DNA of 36,074 nt from an uncultured Oscillospiraceae bacterium (GTDB taxonomy: Bacteria > Bacillota > Clostridia > Oscillospirales > Oscillospiraceae): the NCBI GenBank assembly GCA_947632155.1, contig CANROF010000026.1:1-36074 (forward strand). The letters are read 5' to 3'. Below the pieces are notes generated by a model. The model saw only the letters and a list, made by a program, of their open reading frames with translations. It was not told the origin of the DNA and ran no database searches. Positions within the stretch are counted from its first letter, which is position 1. The number at the start of each line of letters is the position of its first letter. A program made the position numbers and the translations under genes. Below are positions 24,582-34,515 of the stretch, in pieces.

Positions 24582-25574
24582 TTATTCGCGAAAAAGCCCA
24601 AAGACCATATCCGGGTAATCGCTCATGATGGCGTCCGCGCCCTTGGCGGCAAGGTCGGCGGCGAGAGCGGCGTCGTTGATGGTCCAGTACTGCACGGCGA
24701 TGTTGTGCCGGTGGGCGTAATTCACAAGCCGCGTGGTGCCCAGCTTCACAACGTAGTCCTCGTCGGGAATCTGGAGTGCCACAAAGTGGTAGTACCCCTC
24801 CGGCTTATCAAGGCCCAGGAGGGAGTTGAAGTAGAGCTCCACCACCTCCATGACGCCGGCGGAGCGGAGCATATCTGGATAGGTCTTGTCCAGATACTCC
24901 GTGACCTCCCCGTGGAAGGTGCCGATGATGGCCCGGGAGAGCATCCCGCGCTCGGATAAGACCTCGTAGATCCGGTCCGCCGCCCGGAAGCCCCGCTCCC
25001 CGGAGTCCTTGATCTCCATGATGAAGCGGTACTGGCCATAGCCGTCCAGGAAGTCGAAAAGGTCCTCCAGGCGCAGCACCCGCAGGTCGTCCGGGATGTC
25101 CTCCCCCCGAAGCCCCCGGTAGGGCGTCTCCCCCTCCGCGTTCTGGAAGTTCTCCCCCATGTTGAGCTCCCGGAGCTGGGCGTAGGTGTGGTCCGCGGGA
25201 TAGACATTCTCACCCCCGAAGCGCTCCACGGCGTCGGAGGTCCGGTCCAGCGTCTCGTCGTGGAGCAAAATGAGCTCGTCGTCGGCCGTCAGGGCCAGGT
25301 CGAACTCGAAGATGTCAACCTCAAAATCCGACTCCACCACGTTGCGGAAGGCCATCAGCGTGTTCTCCGGCGCGATGCCCCCGCCGGAGCGGTGGGCGGA
25401 CACCATGGGCGCGCCGGTCTGGGAGATGTAGGGGTTATCGAGCCCCGAAACATCCATGGGCGCCGCCCCGGACCAGTCGTGGGTCACAATAAAATAGACC
25501 GCCCCCGCCAAAACCGCCAGCACAAGCAGGGTCATCCCGATGCCCAGCAAAACCTTTTTCAAAACCTTATTCAT
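24582..25574 (-). CDS. Membrane-anchored glycerophosphodiester phosphodiesterase
   Basis: 330 residues. An N-terminal membrane helix (about 9-30) is followed by a GDPD-type TIM barrel that would face outside the cell. GDPD enzymes split glycerophosphodiesters into glycerol-3-phosphate and an alcohol. Catalytic features are HR (61-62), EN (70-71), EFDLALTADD (E90, D92) and LLHDETLDRT (H105), all intact. The C-terminal QYWTINDAALAADLAAKGADAIMSDYPD is typical. The frame reads back to 25673, but the start at 25574 is chosen because GGGGGG lies five bases upstream and the lysine-rich MNKVLKK directly precedes the membrane helix. It heads an operon with the NSS transporter. Confidence 0.9.
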   Translation of the reverse strand: MNKVLKKVLLGIGMTLLVLAVLAGAVYFIVTHDWSGAAPMDVSGLDNPYISQTGAPMVSAHRSGGGIAPENTLMAFRNVVESDFEVDIFEFDLALTADDELILLHDETLDRTSDAVERFGGENVYPADHTYAQLRELNMGENFQNAEGETPYRGLRGEDIPDDLRVLRLEDLFDFLDGYGQYRFIMEIKDSGERGFRAADRIYEVLSERGMLSRAIIGTFHGEVTEYLDKTYPDMLRSAGVMEVVELYFNSLLGLDKPEGYYHFVALQIPDEDYVVKLGTTRLVNYAHRHNIAVQYWTINDAALAADLAAKGADAIMSDYPDMVFGLFRE

Positions 25575-25605
25575 CGAATCCCCCCGTGGTTCGCTCTTTG
25601 TAAAA

Positions 25606-25634
25606 ATTATATCATAGCGGCCGGGCGTGTTCAA
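25606..25634 (-). promoter_or_regulatory. Promoter of the GDPD-NSS operon
   Basis: On the minus strand TTGAAC (25629-25634) and a perfect TATAAT (25606-25611) are 17 bases apart, 32 bases upstream of the start codon. Confidence 0.75.
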
Positions 25635-25656
25635 GGGGGAAGTTACCCCGTGAACA

Positions 25657-25678
25657 ATAGAATGCCGGGACATTCTAT
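25657..25678. promoter_or_regulatory. Palindrome between two divergent promoters
   Basis: ATAGAATG (25657-25664) and CATTCTAT (25671-25678) are perfect inverted 8-bp arms around CCGGGA. The site lies 23 bases upstream of the GDPD -35 and about 80 bases upstream of the methyltransferase -35. It has the geometry of a dimer-bound operator; the regulator is not recognised. Confidence 0.4.
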
Positions 25679-25756
25679 GAGATGTGCGTATTCCTGCCGT
25701 TGATTTTTGAATTTGTTCGTACTGTTGATGAACCGTGTTTTTAAGACATACAACAG

Positions 25757-25785
25757 TTGACTTTACGGGCGTAAAATGGTATTCT
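25757..25785 (+). promoter_or_regulatory. Promoter of the methyltransferase-ecf-truA operon
   Basis: TTGACT (25757-25762) and TATTCT (25780-25785) are 17 bases apart. An inverted pair ACTGTTG (25721-25727) and CAACAGT (25751-25757) spans the region just upstream and touches the -35, a possible binding site. A short frame of 18 codons (25802-25858, preceded by GGAG) overlaps the methyltransferase start in another frame. Confidence 0.65.
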
Positions 25786-25826
25786 TTATGATTGGAGTAT
25801 TATGAAGATACGGGGAATGGATATTT

Positions 25827-26684
25827 ATGTGGTCTGCGGACAAGTGGAAGGATTATGAGCTTCTGGACTGCTCCTGCGGGGAGCGGCTGGAGCGGTGGGG
25901 GGACCGGATCCTCATCCGGCCCGACCCCCAGGTGATCTGGGACACGCCGAAAAAGGACAGACGGTGGAAAAGCGCGGACGCCCGGTATCAGCGCTCCTCC
26001 ACCGGCGGCGGGGCCTGGGACAAGCGGGACGTGCCGGAGAGCTGGCAGGTGCGCTACGGGGAGCTCACCTTCAACGTAAAGCCCATGAATTTCAAGCACA
26101 CCGGCCTTTTCCCGGAGCAGGCCGCCAACTGGGACTGGGCCGCGGAGAAGATCAAGGCCGCGGGGCGGCCCATATCGGTTTTAAATCTCTTTGCCTACAC
26201 CGGCGCCGCCACTGTGGCGGCCTTAAAGGCCGGTGCCAGTGTGTGCCACGTGGACGCCGCCCGCGGCATGGTCCAGTGGGCCAGGGAGAACGCCCAGAGC
26301 TCCGGCGTGGCCGGCGGGAGCGTCCGCTGGATCGTGGACGACTGCGGAAAATTCGTGGAGCGGGAGGTACGGCGCGGACACCGCTACGACGCCATCATCA
26401 TGGACCCGCCCAGCTACGGCCGCGGCCCCGGGGGCGAGATCTGGAAGCTGGAGGCAAACCTCATGCCCTTCACGCGGCTGTGCGCGGGGGTGCTGTCCGA
26501 CAGGCCCCTTTTCGTGCTCATCAACTCCTACACCACGGGCCTGTCCGCCTCCACCATCCGCTACGTGGCGGAGACGGCCTTCGCCGGCCGCGGCGGCCGC
26601 GCCCAGGCCCAGGAGCTGGGCCTCCCCGTCACCGCCACGGGCCTCGATCTCCCCTGCGGCGCGGCGTGCAGGATGGAATTTTGA
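25827..26684 (+). CDS. Class I SAM-dependent methyltransferase (COG1092-like)
   Basis: 285 residues, a Rossmann-fold methyltransferase resembling the RlmI/RlmK group of rRNA cytosine methyltransferases but lacking their N-terminal PUA domain. The SAM-binding motif I is VLNLFAYTGAATVAAL (118-133), the acidic end of strand 2 is HVDAARGMVQWARENA, and the catalytic-type motif is IIMDPPSYGRGPGGEIWKLE (190-209). The substrate is probably RNA, by family; which base is unknown. The ATG at 25827 has CGGGGA 10 bases upstream. ecfA1 starts 20 bases after the stop, so it leads the operon. Confidence 0.83.
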   Translation: MWSADKWKDYELLDCSCGERLERWGDRILIRPDPQVIWDTPKKDRRWKSADARYQRSSTGGGAWDKRDVPESWQVRYGELTFNVKPMNFKHTGLFPEQAANWDWAAEKIKAAGRPISVLNLFAYTGAATVAALKAGASVCHVDAARGMVQWARENAQSSGVAGGSVRWIVDDCGKFVEREVRRGHRYDAIIMDPPSYGRGPGGEIWKLEANLMPFTRLCAGVLSDRPLFVLINSYTTGLSASTIRYVAETAFAGRGGRAQAQELGLPVTATGLDLPCGAACRMEF

Positions 26685-26704
26685 GATATTTCACGGAGCG
26701 ATAT

Positions 26705-27559
26705 ATGGATAAAACGGCGATCAAAATCGAAAATCTCACCTTTTTCTATAACCCGGAGGACGAGGGGGCGGCGCCGGAGGACGTGCTGTCCGGCGTGAGC
26801 CTGGAGATCCGGCGCGGCTCCTTTGTGGCGGTATTGGGGCACAACGGGTCGGGGAAGTCCACCCTGGCGCGGCACCTCAACGCCCTGCTGCTGCCCAAGG
26901 GGGGCACGGTGACGGTCTTCGGCATGGACACAAAAAACGAGGACCTGACGCTGGAGATTCGCCGGCGCGTGGGGATGGTGTTCCAAAACCCGGACAACCA
27001 GATCGTCTCCAACGTGGTGGAGGAGGACGTGGCCTTCGCCCCGGAAAATCTGGGCGTGCCCTCCCCCGAGATACGCGCGCGTGTGGACGAGGCGCTGAGG
27101 ATGGTGGGGATGTACGAATTCCGGGACCACGCCCCGCATCTTCTCTCCGGCGGGCAGAAGCAGCGGGTGGCCATTGCCGGGGTGCTGGCCATGCGGCCGG
27201 AGTGCGTGGTCTTTGACGAGCCCACCGCCATGCTGGACCCCCGGGGCCGCCGGGACGTGATGGACATCATCGACAAGCTCCGGCAGAAGTACGGCACCAC
27301 CGTCATCCTCATCACCCACCACATGGAGGAGGCCGCCCGGGCGGACCGGGTGGTGGTGATGTCCGACGGGAGGATCGTCATGGACGGCGCCCCGAAGGAG
27401 GTCTTCGTCCGGGTGGAGGAGCTGGACAAATTGGGTCTGGCGGTGCCCGGGACGGTGCGGCTTTTGTATACCCTCCGGCAAAACGGCGTGGACGTGCCCC
27501 TCTCCGCCCTCAGCGTGGACGAGTGCGCCCAGGTCCTGGCCAAACACTTTAAGGCGTAA
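26705..27559 (+). CDS. ecfA1: ECF transporter ATPase EcfA1
   Basis: 284 residues, one of the two ATPases of an energy-coupling factor transporter that powers uptake of vitamins or metals captured by separate S-components. Walker A is GHNGSGKS (45-52), Q-loop Q94 in FQNPDNQ, signature LSGGQKQRVAIAG (147-159), Walker B VVFDEP (168-173), and the switch His lies in LITHHMEE. FQNPDNQ and the C-terminal extension after about 235 are typical of EcfA1. The start at 26705 has GGAG seven bases upstream; the same frame is open far upstream but there it overlaps the methyltransferase. An imperfect-repeat gap of 54 bases separates it from ecfA2. Confidence 0.94.
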   Translation: MDKTAIKIENLTFFYNPEDEGAAPEDVLSGVSLEIRRGSFVAVLGHNGSGKSTLARHLNALLLPKGGTVTVFGMDTKNEDLTLEIRRRVGMVFQNPDNQIVSNVVEEDVAFAPENLGVPSPEIRARVDEALRMVGMYEFRDHAPHLLSGGQKQRVAIAGVLAMRPECVVFDEPTAMLDPRGRRDVMDIIDKLRQKYGTTVILITHHMEEAARADRVVVMSDGRIVMDGAPKEVFVRVEELDKLGLAVPGTVRLLYTLRQNGVDVPLSALSVDECAQVLAKHFKA

Positions 27560-27613
27560 TGAAACGGGAGGTATCCCATTGCCGTTTGGGAGCTTCACCG
27601 AAAGGAATCATCT

Positions 27614-28486
27614 ATGAACGAACCCATTTTAAAAACCGAAAATCTCTGCCACGTGTACTCCGCCGGGACGCCCTTTGAGCTGACGGCGGTGAAGGACGTG
27701 AACATTGAAATATATAAGGGCGAGATATTGGGCGTCATCGGGCACACGGGCTCGGGGAAGTCCACCCTCATCCAGCATCTGAACGCCCTTATAAAGCCCA
27801 CCTCCGGCGCGGTGCTGCTGGACGGGCGGGACATCAACGCCTCCAAGGACTCCGTTCGCCAGGCCCGCTCCCGGGTGGGGCTGGTGTTCCAGTACCCGGA
27901 GTACCAGCTTTTTGAGGAGACGGTCTACAAGGACATCGCCTTCGGGCCAAAGAACATGAAGCTCAGCGAGGCCGAGATCGACGAGCGGGTACGCATCTCC
28001 GCCCAATTCGTGGGGGTGGAGGAGGAGCTTTTGGACCGCTCCCCCTTTGAGCTCTCCGGCGGGCAGAAGCGCCGGGTCGCCATCGCCGGCGTCATCGCCA
28101 TGATGCCGGAGGTGCTGGTGCTGGACGAGCCCATGGCGGGCCTGGACCCCGGCGGGCGGGAGAGCATCATGGAGAACATCCTCACCTACCACAAAAAGAC
28201 CGGCGCGGCCATCGTCATCGTCACCCACTCCATGGAGGAGGCCGCCCGCCACGCCGGGCGCATGGTGGTTTTAAATCACGGCACGGTGGCCATGGACGGC
28301 ACGCCGGAGGAGATCTTCTCCCGGGGGGAGGAGCTTCGGAGCATGGGCCTGGCGACGCCCGTGATGACGGACCTCTCCGAACGGCTGGCGGCCCTGGGCG
28401 TGAAGCTCCCCCGCACCGTCTACACGGTGGAGCAGATGACCCGGGCGCTTTTGGAGCTGGAGAGGGGGTGCCGGGATGCTTCGTGA
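27614..28486 (+). CDS. ecfA2: ECF transporter ATPase EcfA2
   Basis: 290 residues, the partner ATPase of EcfA1. Walker A is GHTGSGKS (43-50), the Q-loop reads FQYPEYQLFEETVYKDIAFGP (the FQYPEYQ form distinguishes EcfA2), signature LSGGQKRRVAIAG (147-159), Walker B LVLDEP (168-173). The ATG at 27614 has AAAGGA nine bases upstream. It overlaps ecfT by 11 bases, indicating coupled translation. Confidence 0.94.
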   Translation: MNEPILKTENLCHVYSAGTPFELTAVKDVNIEIYKGEILGVIGHTGSGKSTLIQHLNALIKPTSGAVLLDGRDINASKDSVRQARSRVGLVFQYPEYQLFEETVYKDIAFGPKNMKLSEAEIDERVRISAQFVGVEEELLDRSPFELSGGQKRRVAIAGVIAMMPEVLVLDEPMAGLDPGGRESIMENILTYHKKTGAAIVIVTHSMEEAARHAGRMVVLNHGTVAMDGTPEEIFSRGEELRSMGLATPVMTDLSERLAALGVKLPRTVYTVEQMTRALLELERGCRDAS

Positions 28487-29279
28487 CATCACGCTGGGCC
28501 AGTATTTCCCCGGGAACACCGTGGTACACCGGCTGGACCCCAGAACGAAGATACTGCTGGTGGTCCTCTATATCGCGGCGCTGTTCACCGCCAACAGTTG
28601 GGCGTCCTACGGCGTGGTGGTGGTCTTTCTGGCCGCCGCCATGGCCATATCCAAGATCAAGCTCCGGGTCATGCTCAAGGGCATGAAGCCGCTGATCTTC
28701 GTTATCGTCCTCACCGCCGGGCTCAACCTCTTTTATACCCGCGGCGAGGTCCTGGCCCAGTGGTGGATCTTCACCGTGACCCGGGAGGGCATCCGCTCCG
28801 CGGTCTTTATGGCCGGGCGCATCATACTGCTTGTGATGGGGACCTTTATGCTGACCTACACCACCTCCCCCATCATGCTGACCTACGGGCTGGAGCTCTT
28901 GCTGAGCCCCCTCAAAAAGCTGAAGGTCCCGGTCCACGAGCTGGCCATGATGATGAGCATGGCCCTGCGGCTCATCCCCACCCTCATCGAGGAGACGGAC
29001 AAGATCATGTCCGCCCAGAAGGCCCGGGGGGCCCAGTTCGACACGGGCAATCTCCTGGAAAAGGCCCGGGCCATGCTGCCCATCCTCATCCCCCTCTTTC
29101 TCTCCTCCTTCCGCCGGGCCGACGAGCTGGCCACGGCCATGGAGGCCCGCTGCTACCACGGCGGGGAGGGCCGCACGAGGCTCCGGGTGCTGCGCTTTGA
29201 GCTCCGGGACTTCGCCGCTTTAGGGCTGGGGCTTTCGGTGCTGGCGGCGGTCATCGTCATAAAGAGGTTTTCGCTGTGA
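28476..29279 (+). CDS. ecfT: ECF transporter transmembrane subunit EcfT
   Basis: 267 residues, the scaffold that links both ATPases to interchangeable substrate-binding S-components. About six to seven hydrophobic segments are visible. The two cytoplasmic coupling helices carry the family's Ala-Arg motifs, AQKARGA (A183-R184-G185) and AMEARCY (A224-R225-C226); the second has Cys where Gly is common. No S-component gene is adjacent, so this is a group II (shared-module) arrangement. truA begins inside its stop codon (GTGA). Confidence 0.92.
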   Translation: MLRDITLGQYFPGNTVVHRLDPRTKILLVVLYIAALFTANSWASYGVVVVFLAAAMAISKIKLRVMLKGMKPLIFVIVLTAGLNLFYTRGEVLAQWWIFTVTREGIRSAVFMAGRIILLVMGTFMLTYTTSPIMLTYGLELLLSPLKKLKVPVHELAMMMSMALRLIPTLIEETDKIMSAQKARGAQFDTGNLLEKARAMLPILIPLFLSSFRRADELATAMEARCYHGGEGRTRLRVLRFELRDFAALGLGLSVLAAVIVIKRFSL

Positions 29280-30043
29280 GAAATATCGCCCTGAAGCTGC
29301 GCTACCGCGGCACCGCCTACCACGGCTGGCAGGTGCAGAAAAACGACGTCACCGTGGCCGAGACGGTGGAGGACGCCCTTTTTAAGCTCACCGGGGAGCG
29401 CTCCCGCGTCACCGGCTGCGGGCGCACGGACGCCGGCGTCCACGCCCTCAATTACTGCGCCAATTTCAGGTCCGGGACGTCCATCCCCCCGGAGCGCTTT
29501 CCCCTGGCCCTCAACTCCCGGCTGCCGGAGGACATTTCGTGTCTGGCGGCTGTGGACGCGCCGGAGGATTTCAACGCCATCCTCTCCTGCGTAAAAAAGG
29601 AGTACGTCTACCGCATCCGCAACACCCGCATCCCCGATCCCTTTGAGCGGGACCGGGCCTGGTTCTACCCCTCCCCGCTCCGGGAGGACGTGATGCGCGC
29701 CGCCGCGGCCCAATTCGTGGGCACCCACGATTTCGCCGCCGTCCGGAGCGTGGGGACGGAGACGAAAACCACCGTCCGGACGGTCTACTGGTGCGAAATC
29801 GGGCGGGAGGGGAGCCTTATCACCATGCGCATCTGCGCCGACGGGTTCCTGTACAACATGGTCCGGGCCATCATGGGCACGGTGGTGTACTGCTCGGAGG
29901 GCAAGCTGGACCCCCGGGACATCCCGGCGCTTCTGGCTGCCCGGGACCGGCGCCTCACCGGCCCCACCGTCCCGCCCCAGGGGCTCTATTTGAGCCGCGT
30001 CTGGTACGACGGCGCCGTGGGGGCCATGATGGCCGCGGAATAA
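29276..30043 (+). CDS. truA: tRNA pseudouridine(38-40) synthase TruA
   Basis: 255 residues. It isomerises uridines 38-40 in the anticodon stem-loop of many tRNAs. The catalytic Asp is D52 in TGCGRTDAGVHA, and GFLYNMVRAIMGT is the second family motif. Other landmarks include RGTAYHGWQVQ at the N-terminus and KKEYVYRI. The start codon is GTG at 29276, overlapping the ecfT stop by four bases. Linkage of ecfA1-ecfA2-ecfT-truA is common in Firmicutes, where rplM and rpsI often follow; they are absent here. Confidence 0.96.
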   Translation: MRNIALKLRYRGTAYHGWQVQKNDVTVAETVEDALFKLTGERSRVTGCGRTDAGVHALNYCANFRSGTSIPPERFPLALNSRLPEDISCLAAVDAPEDFNAILSCVKKEYVYRIRNTRIPDPFERDRAWFYPSPLREDVMRAAAAQFVGTHDFAAVRSVGTETKTTVRTVYWCEIGREGSLITMRICADGFLYNMVRAIMGTVVYCSEGKLDPRDIPALLAARDRRLTGPTVPPQGLYLSRVWYDGAVGAMMAAE

Positions 30044-30062
30044 AATATTACTTTTCTGTAAT

Positions 30063-30091
30063 TTGCAAAAAATTAACCATTGTGGTATAAT
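30063..30091 (+). promoter_or_regulatory. Promoter of the DUF5711-cvpA operon
   Basis: TTGCAA (30063-30068) and a perfect TATAAT (30086-30091) are 17 bases apart. Transcription would begin near 30098, so the 5' leader is about 59 bases and contains the triple 13-bp repeat. Confidence 0.75.
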
Positions 30092-30108
30092 AACTTGTTA
30101 AGATAGTA

Positions 30109-30147
30109 TCTGATGCTTTAGTCTGATGCTTTAGTCTGATGCTTTAA
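30109..30147 (+). repeat. Three tandem 13-bp repeats in a 5' leader
   Basis: TCTGATGCTTTAG occurs at 30109-30121 and 30122-30134, and TCTGATGCTTTAA at 30135-30147. The array ends at the ribosome binding site AAGGTGA of the DUF5711 gene and lies wholly within the predicted untranslated leader. Copy number could vary by slippage. Confidence 0.85.
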
Positions 30148-30156
30148 GGTGACACT

Positions 30157-31263
30157 ATGGAAACAAGGCGGCAGAAAAAAAGGGGATTTATCAAGGTCCT
30201 CTGCATACTGATGCTCATCGCCGCGGCTATACTGGCCGTGGCAATGGCCGTCGCCAGCCAGCGGGAGGGCGGACTGCGCCAGGTCTGGCGGGACCTCCGG
30301 GGCGAAGTGGACACCGACGAGTTTTTCTTTGAAAACGCCTCCGGCGGCGCCTTTGCCGACATGGACAACGGCCTGGCCGTGGCGGCCACCTCGGGGCTCT
30401 ACGTCTACGACCGGGCGGGCGGCGAGGCCTTCACCCGCCTTTACGCCTGGAGCCGTCCGGCGGTGACCTCCGCCGGGAGCTACGGCGCGGCCTGGGACGT
30501 GGGCGGCGACCTGGTGCTGTTTTTCGACACCGGGAAGATGATCTCCGAGCTCAAATTCGACAGCCCCGTAGTCTCCGCCAGGGTCAATTCTCTCGGTTAT
30601 CTCACCGTCTGCACGCAGGAGAGCGACTACATGGGCTCCGCCACGGTCTACAACTCCCTGGGCACAGCCATTTACAGGTGGTCCTCCGGCAGCGGCCGGG
30701 TGCTCTCGGCCGCGGTCCGGGACCGGGATGAGCTGATGGTCCTGACCGTGGGCGCCGGCGGCAGCCGCCTGGTGCTGATGGAGCTGGACGACGAGGCCCT
30801 TTTGGCCGACTGCACCGTCCCGGAGCTGTGCGTGGACGCGGCCTTTGTGAGCTCCGGCGTTGTGCTGGTCACCACCACCGGCCTTGTGGGCCTTGGCGAA
30901 AGGCTGGAGGGGACCTGGAGCTACGATTACTCCGACAGGTTCCTCACCGGCTACGACATCTCCGGGAACGCCGTGATGATCGCCCTCTCCGACTTTCAGG
31001 TGGGCGGCGCCAGGACCGTCCTGACGGTGTCGGACTCCGGGGCGGTTTTGGGGAGCCTCCAGGCGGACGGCGACGTCACGGACCTGTCCCTCTCCCAAAG
31101 CCGCGCCGCCATACTGGCCGGCGACACCCTGACGGTGTATGACAGGGCCCTCACGGAGCCCGCGCAGTACCAATGCGACTTCGGCGCCGAGCGCGCCATC
31201 ATAAGGCAGGACGGCACGGTGCTTTGCGCCGGGACCTTCTCCGCCTACGTCTACGGGAAATAG
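30157..31263 (+). CDS. DUF5711 family membrane-anchored beta-propeller-like protein
   Basis: 368 residues. A basic N-terminus (METRRQKKRGFIK) is followed by one membrane helix (about 13-34). The extracellular part is made of repeating short beta-strand blocks such as NGLAVAATSGLYVYDRAG, GDLVLFFDTGKMISELKFDS, LGYLTVCTQ and RAAILAGDTLTVYDR, which look like propeller blades. This matches DUF5711, a family of unknown function common in Oscillospiraceae and often next to cvpA, as here. The start at 30157 has AAGGTGA seven bases upstream. cvpA follows after 49 bases. Confidence 0.75.
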   Translation: METRRQKKRGFIKVLCILMLIAAAILAVAMAVASQREGGLRQVWRDLRGEVDTDEFFFENASGGAFADMDNGLAVAATSGLYVYDRAGGEAFTRLYAWSRPAVTSAGSYGAAWDVGGDLVLFFDTGKMISELKFDSPVVSARVNSLGYLTVCTQESDYMGSATVYNSLGTAIYRWSSGSGRVLSAAVRDRDELMVLTVGAGGSRLVLMELDDEALLADCTVPELCVDAAFVSSGVVLVTTTGLVGLGERLEGTWSYDYSDRFLTGYDISGNAVMIALSDFQVGGARTVLTVSDSGAVLGSLQADGDVTDLSLSQSRAAILAGDTLTVYDRALTEPAQYQCDFGAERAIIRQDGTVLCAGTFSAYVYGK

Positions 31264-31312
31264 AGCGCGAAACGCATCACATACAACCAACGAGCTTTAA
31301 GGAGAAACGTAC

Positions 31313-32032
31313 ATGAGCTTAGCTATCGACCTTGTGCTGGTGGGCATCGTGGCGCTGTGCGCCTGGCGGGGCTTCAGGACCGGCATCATCAACGGCGTCT
31401 CCTGGATATTGGCCGTCGTCATCGCCATTTACGGGGCAAACTTGGTGGCGAAAACCTACTCCAGGGAGCTTTCCGGGATGCTCCAGCCCTTTGCCATGGG
31501 CCTGGTGGACTCCACGCTGAACGGCGGCGGGGAGAATGACGAGCCCGACAGCGAGACGGTCATCGACCAGAATATCTCCATCGACGAGCGCGACAAGTTG
31601 GACGTTTTCACCGTCTCCAAGGCCGTGCTGACAAGGCTGGGCCTTGCCTCCGGCGCCGCGGATTCCCTGGCCCGGCAGGCCGCCCAGGAGTTTGAGCACG
31701 TCAGCACCGACATGTCCGTGCGCCTCACGGAGCTCCTTTGCGACAGGGCCGCCTATGTGGCGCTGTTCGCCATCGCCTTCGCCCTCATATCCATCGTCTT
31801 TACGGTCATCGGAAACGTCTTTGACCTGTCCTTCGGCATACCGGGCCACGAAAATCTAAACCACATGACCGGCGCGGCTCTGGGCGTCATACGCGGCGTC
31901 CTTCTGCTGCTGGTCCTGGGGTGCGTGGGCCGGTATGTGGGCATCGTCCTCCCCGGCGGGGTCATGGACGGCACCGTGATCTTCAAAAAAATCGTGGAGG
32001 TAAACAAGATAGCGGCTATGCTGAATATCTGA
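31313..32032 (+). CDS. cvpA: CvpA family membrane protein
   Basis: 239 residues with about four hydrophobic segments: 5-25 and 28-45, then, after a soluble acidic stretch of about 100 residues, 148-170 and 188-210. The N-terminus IDLVLVGIVALCAWRGFRTGIINGVSWILAV is the CvpA signature (cf. Leu/Ile-D-x6-10-GxxxG). CvpA proteins are named for colicin V production in E. coli, but the function in Firmicutes is unclear. The start has AAGGAG eight bases upstream. It probably shares a transcript with the DUF5711 gene and possibly with clpE. Confidence 0.88.
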   Translation: MSLAIDLVLVGIVALCAWRGFRTGIINGVSWILAVVIAIYGANLVAKTYSRELSGMLQPFAMGLVDSTLNGGGENDEPDSETVIDQNISIDERDKLDVFTVSKAVLTRLGLASGAADSLARQAAQEFEHVSTDMSVRLTELLCDRAAYVALFAIAFALISIVFTVIGNVFDLSFGIPGHENLNHMTGAALGVIRGVLLLLVLGCVGRYVGIVLPGGVMDGTVIFKKIVEVNKIAAMLNI

Positions 32033-32067
32033 CTTGTTTGCCGCCGCCCCGGCATAAGCTGGAACGA

Positions 32068-32114
32068 GGCCCTTTCAGGGCCCGCACAGCACAGTGAACC
32101 GGCCCGTAGGCCGG
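32068..32114 (+). promoter_or_regulatory. Two short hairpins ahead of clpE
   Basis: GGCCCT-TTC-AGGGCC (32068-32082) and CCGGCC-CGTA-GGCCGG (32099-32114), both perfect six-bp stems, in the 99-base cvpA-clpE gap. Neither has a T-run. No -35/-10 pair and no CtsR-type heptad operator was found, so clpE may be transcribed from further upstream. Confidence 0.4.
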
Positions 32115-32131
32115 AAAATGAGGAGACAACT

Positions 32132-34462
<2,331 letters not shown>

Positions 34463-34481
34463 CAGAATTTATCGAAAGGAA

Positions 34482-34515
34482 AAAGCCGGGTCTTGACCCG
34501 GCTTTCCCCGATTTT
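34482..34515 (+). terminator. clpE terminator immediately ahead of rlmD
   Basis: AAAGCCGGGTC (34482-34492) pairs perfectly over 11 bp with GACCCGGCTTT (34495-34505). CCCCGATTTT follows, so the U-tract is short and displaced. The rlmD start codon begins directly after TTTT. A GAAAGGA sequence lies just before the hairpin (34474-34480), and no ribosome binding site lies between the hairpin and the ATG. Confidence 0.6.

Noticed and set aside
26399-26704. N-terminal extension of ecfA1 back through the methyltransferase
   Set aside because: It is a shadow frame of the methyltransferase; the ATG at 26705 has proper spacing to GGAG and starts at the ABC domain.
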